Source: Mycolicibacterium sp. YH-1 (lineage in GTDB: Bacteria; Actinomycetota; Actinomycetes; Mycobacteriales; Mycobacteriaceae). From it: 64,000 nt of DNA. The stretch covers positions 930,001 through 994,000 of the forward strand of contig NZ_CP092915.1 in assembly GCF_022557175.1 (NCBI RefSeq). The letters run 5' to 3'. Shown in pieces: positions 8,691 to 18,145 of this stretch (position 1 is the stretch's first letter; each line of letters starts with the position of its first letter). A program made the position numbers and the translations under genes. Below the pieces are notes generated by a model. That model made no database searches, was not told the origin of the DNA, and saw only the letters and a list, made by a program, of their open reading frames with translations.

Positions 8691-9679
8691 ATGAACACCA
8701 CCAGTGTGCTGACTGGCGTCGTTGACGCCGTTCTGGACCGATCACTGATCGGCTACACGAAACTCGGCTCCGGAATCCGACGACTCTGGTGGCCCGCCGA
8801 CCCGCCCGCGCGGGCGCTGGCCGGCAAGCGTGTCGTGGTCACCGGCGCCACGGCCGGCATAGGTGAGGCGATGGCCACGTCCTTCGCCCGACTCGGTGCC
8901 ACCGTGCACCTGCTCGGCCGCAACCCCGACAAGGTCAGGCAGTCGGCTGGCGTCGTGCGCCGCGAGGCTCCGGGTTCAGTCGTCATCGACGAGATCTGTG
9001 ACATCGGCGATCTCGCGGCCGTGCGGGCATGGACCGACGACCTGTCCGGGCGAGTCGACGCCCTGGCCGGTCTCGTGCACAACGCCGGGGCGATGCCCAG
9101 GGAACGCACCGAGACCCCGCAGGGCCACGAGACGCAACTCGCCTGTCATGTCCTCGGGCCACACCTCATCACGGAGCGTCTGCTGCCACTGCTGAACGCG
9201 GCCAAGGGGTCGTCGGTGGTCTTCATGTCCTCGGGCGGGATGTACAGTGCCCCACTGCGCGTCGACGATATCGAGTCGACCGGAGGTGACTACGACGGCG
9301 TCCGGGTCTATGCGCGCACCAAACGGATGCAGGTCGTCCTCGCCGAGGCGTGGGCTGTCGACTGGCGGGCACCGACGTCCGAGTCGAGAGCATGCACCCG
9401 GGCTGGGTCGAGACACCAGGTGTCGCCGACGCGCTGCCGACGTTCCGCACCATCACCCGCCCGCTGCTGCGAGACGCCGCGGACGGCGCCGACACCGCGG
9501 TGTGGCTGGTGGCCACCAGGCCGGAGTCCACACCGCACCACTTCTGGCACGACAGGGCGCAGCGTCCCACCACATTCGGGTGGCAACGCGAGCAGGATCC
9601 AGCCGCGGTCAGCTTGTTCCTCGGCCAGATCACGGCGATGACCGACACCGCCAACGTCTGGTCAGGATCGGCGAATTGA
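8691..9679 (+). pseudogene. SDR-family oxidoreductase interrupted by a frameshift
   Basis: The N-terminal part (8691 to about 9360) is a clear SDR with TGATAGIG, the VHNAGAM motif and a YARTK active site. The remainder, with VRVESMHPGWVETPG and the C-terminal helices, continues in another frame from about 9356 to 9679. Moving between the frames needs one extra base near 9355-9365, so a single base has been lost or missed. The joined product would be about 329 residues, a normal length for DHRS12-like dehydrogenases. It is either a recent pseudogene or a base-calling error; strong conservation on both sides fits a very recent event. Confidence 0.75.
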
Positions 9680-9740
9680 CCAGCGAAGCACGCGACTCTG
9701 GCTGATGATGGACTAAACCGGCGATGTGCCAGGAGGTGTC

Positions 9741-11168
9741 ATGACTCAACCAGACACGGTCGAGGAGCAGCCTCAACTCAAGCGGGTGATGGGGCCTGGA
9801 CTGCTGCTGTTGTTCGTCGTCGGTGACATTCTCGGCACCGGCGTCTACGCGCTGGTCGGCGACGTTGCCGCCGAAGTCGGTGGCGCGGCCTGGGTTCCGT
9901 TCCTGGTGGCCTTCCTGGTTGCCACCGTCACGGCGTTCAGCTACCTCGAACTCGTCACCAAGTACCCCCAGGCCGCGGGCGCTGCGCTGTACGCGCACAA
10001 GGCATTCGGGATCCAGTTCGTCACCTTTCTGGTGGCGTTCATCGTGATGTGCTCGGGCATCACGTCGGCGTCCACCGCATCCCGCTTCTTCGCCGCGAAC
10101 TTCTTCACTGCCTTCGACTTCGACTGGGGCAAGGCCGGAATCGTCGTCGTCGCACTGCTGTTCATGGCCCTCATCGCGGCGGTGAACCTGCGCGGCGTCG
10201 GCGAGAGCGTCAAGCTCAACGTCGTCCTGACCGTCATCGAGATCACCGGTCTGCTACTCGTGGTCGGCGTCGGATTCTGGGCCTTCGGCGGCGGTGGCGC
10301 CGACGTCGACTTCGCCCGCGTGGTGGCCTTCGAGACCGCTCAGGACAAGAACGTCTTCCTGGTCGTCACCACGGCGACGTCGCTCGCGTTCTTCGCGATG
10401 GTGGGCTTCGAGGACTCGGTGAACATGGCCGAGGAGACCAAGGACCCAGTCCGGATCTTTCCCAAGGTGCTGCTGACCGGTCTCGGCATCGCGGGCGTCG
10501 TCTACGTGGTGGTGGCCATCGTCGCGGTGGCGCTGGTGCCCGTCGGGGTGCTCGAGGCCAGCGACACCCCGCTGGTCGAGGTCGTCAAGGCCGGCGCACC
10601 AGGGCTTCCGATCGAGACCATCCTGCCGTTCATCTCCATGTTCGCGGTGTCCAACACGGCGCTGATCAACATGCTGATGGCCAGCAGGCTCATCTACGGC
10701 ATGTCCCGCCAGCACGTCCTTCCGCCGGTGCTCGGAACGGTGCACCCCAGGAGTCGTGCGCCGTGGGTGGCCATCGTGTTCACCACGCTGATCGCGTTCG
10801 GCCTCATCTTCTATGTGACCGCGTTCGCGAACAGCACTGCGATAGCCGTACTCGGTGGCACCACGTCACTGCTCCTGCTGGCCGTCTTCGCGATGGTCAA
10901 CGTCGCCGTGCTGGTGCTGCGCCGCGACGTGCGTGCGGTCGGCGGCCACTTCAGGACGCCCACAGCGCTACCCGTCGTTGGCTTCCTCGCGTCGGCGTAC
11001 CTGGTGCTGCCGTTCTCGGGCAGACCCGTTCAGCAGTACGTGCTCGCCGGGATCCTCATCGTGATCGGCATCGTCCTGTTCTTCATCACGATGGGAATCA
11101 ACCGCCAGCTCGGCATCCGTGGCGCGGGCATCACCGACCCGGTTCATCTCGGCGAGGCGCCTGATTAG
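9741..11168 (+). CDS. APC-superfamily amino-acid permease
   Basis: This is a 475-residue polytopic membrane protein with about 12 hydrophobic segments. The N-terminal GPGLLLLFVVGDILGTGVYA matches the Gly-rich first helix of the amino acid-polyamine-cation family, and the next helices (YLELVTKYPQAAGAALYAHK) fit this family. The start is ATG 9741 with a strong AGGAGG at 9731; the open frame extends 15 bases further up but lacks a ribosome site. The protein probably imports an amino acid or related cation. It stands alone, and its last 38 bases overlap the convergent RHII-RSD gene. Confidence 0.88.
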   Translation: MTQPDTVEEQPQLKRVMGPGLLLLFVVGDILGTGVYALVGDVAAEVGGAAWVPFLVAFLVATVTAFSYLELVTKYPQAAGAALYAHKAFGIQFVTFLVAFIVMCSGITSASTASRFFAANFFTAFDFDWGKAGIVVVALLFMALIAAVNLRGVGESVKLNVVLTVIEITGLLLVVGVGFWAFGGGGADVDFARVVAFETAQDKNVFLVVTTATSLAFFAMVGFEDSVNMAEETKDPVRIFPKVLLTGLGIAGVVYVVVAIVAVALVPVGVLEASDTPLVEVVKAGAPGLPIETILPFISMFAVSNTALINMLMASRLIYGMSRQHVLPPVLGTVHPRSRAPWVAIVFTTLIAFGLIFYVTAFANSTAIAVLGGTTSLLLLAVFAMVNVAVLVLRRDVRAVGGHFRTPTALPVVGFLASAYLVLPFSGRPVQQYVLAGILIVIGIVLFFITMGINRQLGIRGAGITDPVHLGEAPD

Positions 11169-12891
11169 CCAGGCCGGCACGTAGGCGTTCTAACCTGTTC
11201 TGCAACAGCTCTTTTCGGTGCGCGTTCCCGTGCAGTGCGAGATAGTCGTCGCCGAACACGGCCAGCAGCGCGTCGTCGAGGCGCCGTACCGCACCCGCCG
11301 GGTAGCGGTATCCCATCGCCTTGTTGATCGCCTCCTCGTCGACCCGATCGAGGACTGCCGTCAGCTCGTCGAGTGAGGTGATGCCGAGTTCCAGCAGCAG
11401 ACCCGAGATCCAGCCGTAGTGGTCGGTGCGCGACCAGCCCGCGTCGGCGTAGCGGTTGCCCAGGTAGGTGGCGAGCACCGGGGTGGCGACACGCGGATCC
11501 GTGGACGGTTCCTCGTCCGTCGTCTCCTCGTCCACCACGGTGGAGCGCAAGCGTTCGCGGATGGCGGTGAACTCGCCGTCGGCCAATTCGAGAAGACCCG
11601 CGGCGAGTGCGAACCGGCGATCCAGATCGGGCGCGTGCTCGGCGGGGATCGAACCCTTGTAGCGGACGTCGTGCTCGAACTCCGCCCACGCGTGCTGCAG
11701 AACCGTGCGGAGCTGGATCGAGGCCGGCTGCTGCTCGCCCTCCACCCCGACCAGCAGGTGCCTGCTGGCGTAGCCCCAACGGCCCTCGCGTGCGGTCTCG
11801 ACACCCCAGTCCCGATCCTCGAGCAGCCGCAGCTCCTGGGCGAGCAGCGTGGCGACCGTAGCGACGTCGTCACGCAGGTAGGTGATGACGCGCAACCCGA
11901 TCTGGTCGGTGATCTCCACCAGCGGGTCGCTGAACATGGGCTGGTCGTCAACCATCCGGGCGGCCTTGGCCGCGAACGACTCGACGCTCTTGGTGCGCGC
12001 GGTGATGCTGAGGTAGTTGATGCCTGCGTCGTCGAGCAGCGCCGTCACCAGCTGAAGGTAGTGATCGGTGGAGATGACGAGGGCGGGGCGGCGCGCCACG
12101 TATTCGGCGACGGCGGCGCGTGTGGCGGCAGAGGCCGGTTCCGACTTCTGCGGCAGCAGCCCCACCGGCAGCGTCGGCGTGAGGATGTAACCGGTGTCGG
12201 CGTCGCCGTAGATGGTGACGTCATCGGGCCGGCGCACGGAGTGGAGCGCGATGTACGCACACAGAACCGCGTCCACGGGATCCTCGACGCGACGGAGCTC
12301 GCTCTTGGTGGTGGCCCCCTCGGCCGCGCGACGCAGCCGCTGCCAGTCCTCGTTGGGCTCGACGCGCAGCGTGACGTCGGCGTCGGCCAGGCCCTCGATG
12401 AGGTCCATCAACTTCAGCAGCTCCGAACGCAGCTGGTCGACGTCGCGGCCGGGTTTGGCCTTGTACTTCAGCGTCCGGCCGAGCCGGAACAACGCCACCG
12501 AGGCGGCGTGCGGGTAGACCTCGAGCGCGCGGCGCGGATGTGCCGACCGCGGGTCGAGGTCGAGGTCCAGAGCCGCGGCGAGGCGCCCACCGCGCGTACC
12601 GTCGGCGAACTCGGGCTTGCCGGTGTTGGACGGGTGCGCGCCGGACTGGAAGGCGCGGAAGTCGCGGTTCAGCGCCGCCTCGCACGGCCTGTTGCCGGTC
12701 GGGTTCGTCACGATGAGCGGCGCATCGATCCCGACGACGACATCGCCGCCGACGTAGGGCTTGATCGCCTTGGTGATGCTCTTGTCATCAGTCTGTGCGG
12801 AGACGTGCAGGAGCGCGCCGTCGGCGTCGATCACGGCGACACCGGTCGGCTTGCGTTCCCCCCACGCAAGGTCGAGACCCACGAAGTACAT
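11131..12891 (-). CDS. DUF429 (RNase H-like) and RelA/SpoT synthetase fusion, MS_RHII-RSD homolog
   Basis: This is a 586-residue two-domain protein. Residues 1 to about 255 form an RNase H-like fold, beginning MYFVGLDLAWGERK with further Asp/Glu-rich motifs such as VVGIDAP. Residues from about 270 carry a (p)ppGpp synthetase domain: RTKSVESFAAK, the segment QIGLRVITYLRDDV, and IQLRTVLQHAWAEFEHD. No hydrolase (HD) domain is present. M. smegmatis has a described protein of this architecture, combining RNase HII activity with alarmone synthesis, encoded next to purB, and the context here is the same. It probably links removal of RNA-DNA hybrids to the stringent response. The start is ATG 12891. 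Confidence 0.88.
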   Translation of the reverse strand: MYFVGLDLAWGERKPTGVAVIDADGALLHVSAQTDDKSITKAIKPYVGGDVVVGIDAPLIVTNPTGNRPCEAALNRDFRAFQSGAHPSNTGKPEFADGTRGGRLAAALDLDLDPRSAHPRRALEVYPHAASVALFRLGRTLKYKAKPGRDVDQLRSELLKLMDLIEGLADADVTLRVEPNEDWQRLRRAAEGATTKSELRRVEDPVDAVLCAYIALHSVRRPDDVTIYGDADTGYILTPTLPVGLLPQKSEPASAATRAAVAEYVARRPALVISTDHYLQLVTALLDDAGINYLSITARTKSVESFAAKAARMVDDQPMFSDPLVEITDQIGLRVITYLRDDVATVATLLAQELRLLEDRDWGVETAREGRWGYASRHLLVGVEGEQQPASIQLRTVLQHAWAEFEHDVRYKGSIPAEHAPDLDRRFALAAGLLELADGEFTAIRERLRSTVVDEETTDEEPSTDPRVATPVLATYLGNRYADAGWSRTDHYGWISGLLLELGITSLDELTAVLDRVDEEAINKAMGYRYPAGAVRRLDDALLAVFGDDYLALHGNAHRKELLQNRLERLRAGLANQAPRRDEPGR

Positions 12892-12917
12892 GGGGTCAGC
12901 TTGCCCCACTCGGAACG

Positions 12918-12923
12918 TAAGCT
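12918..12923 (+). promoter_or_regulatory. -10 element of purB, implying a leaderless mRNA
   Basis: TAAGCT lies 8 bases before the purB GTG. The spacer to the divergent fusion gene is only 40 bases, leaving no room for a usual leader. Confidence 0.5.
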
Positions 12924-12931
12924 GTGCTTCC

Positions 12932-14350
12932 GTGACGATTCCGAATGTCTTGGCGAACAGGTACGCCAGCGATCAGATGACGGCAATCTGGTCGCCTGAG
13001 GCCAAGATCGTGGCCGAGCGGCGCCTCTGGCTGGCCGTGCTGCGCGCGCAGGCTGAGCTGGGCGTCTCGGTGCCCGAAGGTGTGATCGAGGACTACGAGC
13101 GGGTCATCGACGACGTCGACCTGGGCTCCATCGCCGCCCGTGAGCGGGTGACCAGGCACGACGTGAAGGCGCGCATCGAGGAGTTCAACGCGCTGGCCGG
13201 CCACGAGCACGTGCACAAGGGCATGACGAGCCGCGACCTGACCGAGAACGTCGAGCAGCTGCAGATCCGGCGCTCGCTGGAACTCGTGCACGCCCACGGC
13301 GTCGCGGTGGTCGCCCGGCTCGCCGAACGGGCGGTGCTCTACCGCGACGTCGTCATGGCCGGCCGCAGCCACAACGTCGCCGCGCAGGCCACCACGCTGG
13401 GCAAGCGGTTCGCCTCGGCGGCCGAGGAGACGATGCTGGCGCTGATCCGGCTCTCTGAGCTGATCAACCGCTACCCGCTGCGCGGTATCAAGGGCCCGAT
13501 GGGCACCGCGCAGGACATGCTCGACCTGTTCGACGGCGACACCGAGCGGCTTGCCGAGCTAGAGCGCCGCATCGCCGAATTCCTGGGCTTCAACGTGGTT
13601 TTCACCAGCGTCGGCCAGATCTACCCGCGTTCACTCGACCACGACGTGGTGTCCGCGCTGGTGCAGTTCGGTGCGGGGCTGTCATCGATGGCTCACACCA
13701 TCCGGCTGATGGCCGGCCACGAACTGGTCACCGAGGGATTCGCGGCCGGGCAGGTCGGTTCCTCGGCGATGCCGCACAAGATGAACACCCGCTCATGCGA
13801 GCGCGTGAACGGTCTGCAGGTGATTCTGCGCGGCTACGGCTCGATGGCGGCCGAACTCGCTGGCGCGCAGTGGAACGAGGGTGACGTCTTCTGCTCGGTG
13901 GTGCGTCGCGTCGCGCTACCCGACGCGTTCTTCGCCGTCGACGGGCAGATCGAGACCTTCCTGACGGTGCTCGACGAGTTCGGCGCCTATCCGGCGGTGA
14001 TCCAGCGTGAACTCGACCGGTACCTGCCGTTCCTGGCCACCACCCGGATCCTCATCGCCGCGGTGCGCGCCGGGGTCGGGCGTGAGACCGCCCACGAGGT
14101 GATCAAGGAACACGCCGTCGCCGTGGCGTTGGCGATGCGCGAGAAGGGGTCTGAGCCGGACCTGCTCGACCGCCTGGCAGCCGACCCGCGGCTGCCGCTG
14201 GACCGCGCGGCGCTCGACGCCGCGCTGGCCGACAAGGCGGCGTTCAGCGGCGCCGCCGGCGCACAGGTCGACGCCGTGGTCGACGCCGTCGACGATCTGG
14301 TCCGCCAGTATCCGGAGGCGGCCAGCTACACCTCCGGCGACATCTTGTGA
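12932..14350 (+). CDS. purB: adenylosuccinate lyase
   Basis: PurB cleaves SAICAR to AICAR plus fumarate, and adenylosuccinate to AMP plus fumarate. The 472 residues match M. tuberculosis PurB in length. The superfamily signature [10 protein letters not shown] lies near residue 275. The catalytic His regions [13 protein letters not shown] and [10 protein letters not shown] are also visible. The GTG start gives the expected N-terminus [12 protein letters not shown]; the open frame upstream belongs to the spacer. It overlaps the next gene (cyp126) by 4 bases (GTGA), so the two are translationally coupled. Confidence 0.97.
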   Translation: MTIPNVLANRYASDQMTAIWSPEAKIVAERRLWLAVLRAQAELGVSVPEGVIEDYERVIDDVDLGSIAARERVTRHDVKARIEEFNALAGHEHVHKGMTSRDLTENVEQLQIRRSLELVHAHGVAVVARLAERAVLYRDVVMAGRSHNVAAQATTLGKRFASAAEETMLALIRLSELINRYPLRGIKGPMGTAQDMLDLFDGDTERLAELERRIAEFLGFNVVFTSVGQIYPRSLDHDVVSALVQFGAGLSSMAHTIRLMAGHELVTEGFAAGQVGSSAMPHKMNTRSCERVNGLQVILRGYGSMAAELAGAQWNEGDVFCSVVRRVALPDAFFAVDGQIETFLTVLDEFGAYPAVIQRELDRYLPFLATTRILIAAVRAGVGRETAHEVIKEHAVAVALAMREKGSEPDLLDRLAADPRLPLDRAALDAALADKAAFSGAAGAQVDAVVDAVDDLVRQYPEAASYTSGDIL

Positions 14351-15579
14351 CGATGGGCGCCGCGCTGGCTGAGGTCGACTTCACCGATCTGGACAACTTC
14401 GCGTCGGGATTCCCGCACGATCTGTTCGCACGGCACCGCAGCGAGGCGCCCGTGTACTGGCACGAGCCCACCGAGCACACCCCCGACGGCGAGGGCTTCT
14501 GGTCGGTGGCCACCCACGCCGAAACCCTTGCGGTGTTGCGGGACCCGGAGACGTACTCGTCGGTGACGGGCGGGGCCCGGCCGTTCGGCGGGACGCTGCT
14601 GCAGGACCTGTCCATAGCGGGCCAGGTGCTCAACATGATGGACGATCCGCGGCACTCGCAGATCCGTCGGCTGGTCAGCTCGGGTCTGACCCCGCGGATG
14701 ATCCAGCGGGTGTCCGATGATCTGCGCTCGCGCGCCCGGCGGCTGCTGGATGCCGTGGAACCCGGTGTGCCGTTCGACTTCCTGGTCGATGTCGCCGCAG
14801 AACTGCCGATGCAGATGATCTGCATCCTGCTGGGAGTGCCGGAGTCCGAACGGCATTGGCTCTTCGAGGCCATCGAGCCGCAGTTCGACTTCGGTGGTTC
14901 GCGCACCGCGGAGGTGTCCCGGCTGTCGGTCGAGGAGGCCGGTTCGCGGATGTACTCCTACGGTCAGGAGCTGATTGCGGCCAAGCGCGCGGCACCGACC
15001 GACGACATGCTGTCGATCGTGGCCAACGCGGCCGTGGACGACGGCGGCGGACTGTCGGATCTGGAGCTGTACCTGTTCTTCAGCCTGCTGTTCAGCGCGG
15101 GCGCGGAGACCACCCGCAACGCGGTGGCCGGCGGGCTGCTGGCATTGATCGAGAACCCCTCGCAGATGGCGCTTCTACGCGACGACGTGGAGCTGCTGCC
15201 CGGGGCCATCGAGGAGATGGTGCGGTGGACGTCACCGTCACCGTCCAAGCGCCGCACCGCCACGCGGGATGTGCAGCTGGGTGGCTGTGCGATCAAGGCC
15301 GGGCAGAAGGTGCAGATCTGGGAGGGATCGGCGAACCGCGACTCCGCGGTGTTCGTCGACGCCGACGTGTTCGACATGACGCGAAAGCCCAACCCGCATC
15401 TGGGATTCGGTCAGGGCGTGCACTACTGCCTGGGTGCCAACCTTGCTCGCCTGGAGCTGCGGGTGCTGTTCGAGGAGCTGTTGACCCGGTTCTCGTCGGC
15501 GGAGTTGGTGGCGCCCGTCGAGTGGACGCGCAGCAACCGGCACACCGGAATCCGGCACATGGTGGTCGAACTCGCCTAA
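14347..15579 (+). CDS. cyp126: cytochrome P450 CYP126
   Basis: This is a 410-residue P450. The I-helix [11 protein letters not shown], the ExxR motif (EEMVR) and the heme loop [10 protein letters not shown] with Cys near residue 361 are present. The N-terminal [17 protein letters not shown] and the segment [11 protein letters not shown] agree with M. tuberculosis CYP126A1 (Rv0778), which is likewise placed right after purB. The start codon overlaps the purB stop by 4 bases. The native substrate of CYP126 is unsettled; coupling to a purine gene has been noted in mycobacteria. The redox partner is not encoded here. Confidence 0.92.
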   Translation: MTMGAALAEVDFTDLDNFASGFPHDLFARHRSEAPVYWHEPTEHTPDGEGFWSVATHAETLAVLRDPETYSSVTGGARPFGGTLLQDLSIAGQVLNMMDDPRHSQIRRLVSSGLTPRMIQRVSDDLRSRARRLLDAVEPGVPFDFLVDVAAELPMQMICILLGVPESERHWLFEAIEPQFDFGGSRTAEVSRLSVEEAGSRMYSYGQELIAAKRAAPTDDMLSIVANAAVDDGGGLSDLELYLFFSLLFSAGAETTRNAVAGGLLALIENPSQMALLRDDVELLPGAIEEMVRWTSPSPSKRRTATRDVQLGGCAIKAGQKVQIWEGSANRDSAVFVDADVFDMTRKPNPHLGFGQGVHYCLGANLARLELRVLFEELLTRFSSAELVAPVEWTRSNRHTGIRHMVVELA

Positions 15580-15584
15580 CCCTC

Positions 15585-15638
15585 TGCGATTTGGGCGCGT
15601 TTCCGTTCGCCTGCCGACGGTTAGCGCGCCGAAGTCGC
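15585..15638. repeat. intergenic palindromic repeat, copy 1
   Basis: Arms TGCGATTTGGGCGCG (15585-15599) and CGCGCCGAAGTCGC (15625-15638) flank a 25-base loop that resembles copy 2. It lies between the convergent cyp126 and DUF559 genes, and its right arm forms the last codons of the DUF559 gene. It could act as a bidirectional terminator. Confidence 0.7.
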
Positions 15639-16481
15639 GCGTAGGACAGTCGCGATGACCCGGTCCGGGTACTCGACGAGGTCCAACCACGTGAATCGAA
15701 GTACCTGATAGCCGGCCAGCGCTATGGCGTTCTGTTTGATGCGGTCGCGGTGAAAGTCGTCGGAGTCGCTGTGGAAGGCCAGACCGTCGATCTCGATGGC
15801 TACCTTGGTCGCCGCGAACACATAGTCGACCTCGTAGCCGGCGACCCGCTGATTGGCCTTCCACCCGGTGATGCCGGCCTGCCTCAACAGCTGTGCGAAG
15901 AGTCGCTCGGCTTGTGACCGCGCGCCGCCGTCGGCCGCTTGGAGAAGTCTTCGTGCCGCGGGCGAGCCGTATCGGCCCTTGTTCCGCAGGTGAGCGGTCC
16001 ACAGCGGCGGGAGTTCGAGGTGCCGTTGCAGCGCCGTATCCATCAGCTGTGACCCACCGCCTCGCCGCACTGCCGCCTCGAGGACTGTCAGCGGTAGAGC
16101 CGTCACCCGCAGGTCGTTGTGCTCGATCAGATCCTTCTCGGCGAGATCGCGGCGGCGGACGCGACACCCCGGCCGATTGCGACCGTGGCTGTCCCTGGGA
16201 ACCGTGACTTCGACGGTCTCTGGCGCGAACTTCGTAAGGCCGAGCCACCATGCCGCGGCCAGGCCGCTGGCGGCCGAGCGCCGTCCGTAGCCCCACACCG
16301 CCGCGCGAATGCGTGCCGCATCGGTGAATGCGCGATCGTCGACGAAGAACACACCCGCCGAGCAGCGGCGCCAATGGCCGGATCGGACGCGCCGATTGAC
16401 TGACTGCTCGCTGAGGCCGACGCAACGTGCCTGCGCGAGTGTGATCACACCGTCATGGCGGCGTAGTAGGTCATCCAGCAC
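15621..16481 (-). CDS. DUF559/Vsr-like endonuclease-domain protein with N-terminal winged-helix domain
   Basis: This 286-residue protein belongs to a common actinobacterial family. The N-terminus (LDDLLRRHDGVITLAQARCVGLSEQ...) resembles the AbiEi-type antitoxin winged-helix domain. The C-terminal 100 residues resemble the DUF559 restriction-like nuclease fold, with VDYVFAATKVAIEIDG and a following DRIKQNAIALAGYQVLRFTW. The Asp and Glu of the fold (D..E.D) are present. Biological roles of these proteins are largely unknown; defence or DNA repair has been suggested for relatives. It is flanked on both sides by copies of the palindromic repeat, and M. tuberculosis has no gene here that I recall. 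Confidence 0.82.
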   Translation of the reverse strand: MLDDLLRRHDGVITLAQARCVGLSEQSVNRRVRSGHWRRCSAGVFFVDDRAFTDAARIRAAVWGYGRRSAASGLAAAWWLGLTKFAPETVEVTVPRDSHGRNRPGCRVRRRDLAEKDLIEHNDLRVTALPLTVLEAAVRRGGGSQLMDTALQRHLELPPLWTAHLRNKGRYGSPAARRLLQAADGGARSQAERLFAQLLRQAGITGWKANQRVAGYEVDYVFAATKVAIEIDGLAFHSDSDDFHRDRIKQNAIALAGYQVLRFTWLDLVEYPDRVIATVLRATSAR

Positions 16482-16523
16482 GAACGTTTAGACGGACGCG
16501 ATGGCCGAACGGCTCCCTCCGGT

Positions 16524-16576
16524 GTGACTTCGGCGCGATTTCGTTCGCTACTCGACGGAAAGCGCGCCGAAATCGC
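16524..16576. repeat. intergenic palindromic repeat, copy 2, followed by a G-rich tract
   Basis: Arms GTGACTTCGGCGCG (16524-16537) and CGCGCCGAAATCGC (16563-16576) enclose a loop containing TTTCGTTCGC and CGACGG, both also found in copy 1. Three G-runs follow at 16579-16597. The element fills most of the 116-base spacer between the DUF559 gene and the membrane-protein gene. Confidence 0.7.
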
Positions 16577-16597
16577 GAGGGGGTTGGGGTTGGGGGG

Positions 16598-17215
16598 TTA
16601 GTGGCGGCGGGCGATGCCTGCCGAGCGCAGCTCCAGGTTGGCCAGGCCGCGGACGGCGACAGCGTCATCGCGCCGCCAGGCGCCCACCGGGTCGATGCTG
16701 ACCTCGGCGAGCCTGGCCAGCGGCCGATTCGCCAGTGCCCGCAGCGCCAACAACTGCTCACCGGCCGGGGTGGAGGCCAGGGTGATCGCCGTCCACTTGC
16801 GACGGAAGAACCTGATCCGCAGGAACAGCCAGGGCATCGCGATGAACAGGATCGGTGGCGCCGCGACGGCCAGCGCCAGCACCACGGCCAGCCAGGTCGC
16901 CGTGGTGTCGAGGTTCTGCCCGGCCCCGGCGATGTCGAGCGCGGCCTCACTGGCGGCGCGCAGCGGTTTGGCCAGGGAGTCGCCCACCAGCGGGAAGCTG
17001 TCGGCGTTGTCGCCCGCCGAGTTGAGGTTGCCCGCCACACCGGTGGCGCCGTCCTCGACCTGCCTGCCGACCTCGGCGATCGTCGCCACCGCGGTGTGCA
17101 CCGCCAGGCCGACGGTGATCCATATGACGGTCCAGACGAGCACCACCAGATCGCTGACCAGTTGGCGCAGCAGCCGGGCGGGTGTGGTGGCGTAGGGGAC
17201 GTACTTGGAACTCAT
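16598..17215 (-). CDS. two-helix membrane protein (Rv0779c-like)
   Basis: This is a 205-residue integral membrane protein. Two hydrophobic segments are clear: about residues 17-45 (LVVLVWTVIWITVGLAVHTAV) and 108-135 (WLAVVLALAVAAPPILFIAM). Between them lies a hydrophilic stretch of about 60 residues. It starts at ATG 17215 with SSKYVPYATTPARLL; the frame remains open far upstream, through purC, but that is coincidental. Position between cyp126 and purC and its length agree with Rv0779c. It is divergent from purC across 39 bases. Function unknown. Confidence 0.8.
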   Translation of the reverse strand: MSSKYVPYATTPARLLRQLVSDLVVLVWTVIWITVGLAVHTAVATIAEVGRQVEDGATGVAGNLNSAGDNADSFPLVGDSLAKPLRAASEAALDIAGAGQNLDTTATWLAVVLALAVAAPPILFIAMPWLFLRIRFFRRKWTAITLASTPAGEQLLALRALANRPLARLAEVSIDPVGAWRRDDAVAVRGLANLELRSAGIARRH

Positions 17216-17242
17216 GGATCGATCCCAACACAGCCGGGCCGA

Positions 17243-17248
17243 TAGGCT
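17243..17248 (+). promoter_or_regulatory. -10 element of purC, implying a leaderless mRNA
   Basis: TAGGCT lies 6 bases before the purC ATG. The divergent membrane-protein gene starts only 39 bases away. Confidence 0.5.
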
Positions 17249-17254
17249 TGCCCA

Positions 17255-18145
17255 ATGCGCCCAGCTCTGTCGGACTACCAGCATTTGGCCAGTGGCAAGG
17301 TTCGCGAGTTGTATCGCATCGACGACCAGCATCTGCTGTTCGTCGCATCGGACCGCATCTCGGCATTCGACTACGTCCTGGACAGCGCGATTCCCGACAA
17401 GGGCCGCGTCCTGACCGCGATGAGCGTCTTCTTCTTCGACCTCCTCGACGTGCCCAACCACCTGGCCGGCCCACCCGATGACCCGCGGATCCCCGCCGAG
17501 GTACTCGGCCGCGCGCTGGTGGTGCGCCAGCTCGACATGATCCAGGTGGAGTGCGTGGCCCGCGGCTACCTGACCGGGTCGGGGCTCATCGACTACCGCA
17601 AGACCGGCTCGGTGTGCGGTATCCAGCTGCCCGAGGGGCTCACCGAGGCCAGCAAGTTCGCCGAGCCCCTGTTCACTCCGGCGTCCAAGGCCGAGCTGGG
17701 ACTGCACGACGAGAACATCACGTTCGGCGACGTCATCGCGCTGGTCGGTGCCGAACGCGCCGAGCAGCTGCGCGACGCCACCCTGGCGATCTACAGCAAG
17801 GCGGCCGAGCACGCGCTGAGTCGGGGAATCATCCTCGCCGACACCAAGTTCGAGTTCGGCGTCGATGCCGACGGAAATCTGGTGCTGGCCGACGAGGTCT
17901 TCACCCCCGACTCGTCCCGCTACTGGCCGGCCGACACCTATCAGGCGGGTGTCGTGCAGCCCAGCTTCGACAAGCAGTTCGTCCGGAACTGGCTCACCAG
18001 CGGAGACTCCGGGTGGGATCGCGGCGCAGACGTGCCGCCGCCACCTCTGCCGGCACACGTCGTGGCCGCCACCAGAGATCGTTACATCGAAGCCTACGAA
18101 CGTATTTCGGGGCTCAAGTTCGCGGATTGGATCGGAAACGAATGA
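17255..18145 (+). CDS. purC: phosphoribosylaminoimidazole-succinocarboxamide synthase (SAICAR synthetase)
   Basis: PurC joins aspartate to CAIR with ATP. The protein has 296 residues, the long form usual in Actinobacteria. Signatures visible are the N-terminal SGKVRELY, the stretch [22 protein letters not shown] near residue 90, and [11 protein letters not shown] near residue 192. The stop codon overlaps the ptrB ATG (ATGA), so oligopeptidase B is translated from the same message. Confidence 0.97.
   Translation: MRPALSDYQHLASGKVRELYRIDDQHLLFVASDRISAFDYVLDSAIPDKGRVLTAMSVFFFDLLDVPNHLAGPPDDPRIPAEVLGRALVVRQLDMIQVECVARGYLTGSGLIDYRKTGSVCGIQLPEGLTEASKFAEPLFTPASKAELGLHDENITFGDVIALVGAERAEQLRDATLAIYSKAAEHALSRGIILADTKFEFGVDADGNLVLADEVFTPDSSRYWPADTYQAGVVQPSFDKQFVRNWLTSGDSGWDRGADVPPPPLPAHVVAATRDRYIEAYERISGLKFADWIGNE

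Noticed and set aside
11419..12999. 526-codon open frame opposite the RHII-RSD gene
   Set aside because: It mirrors the codon pattern of the fusion gene, has no recognisable domain and runs into purB in another frame.
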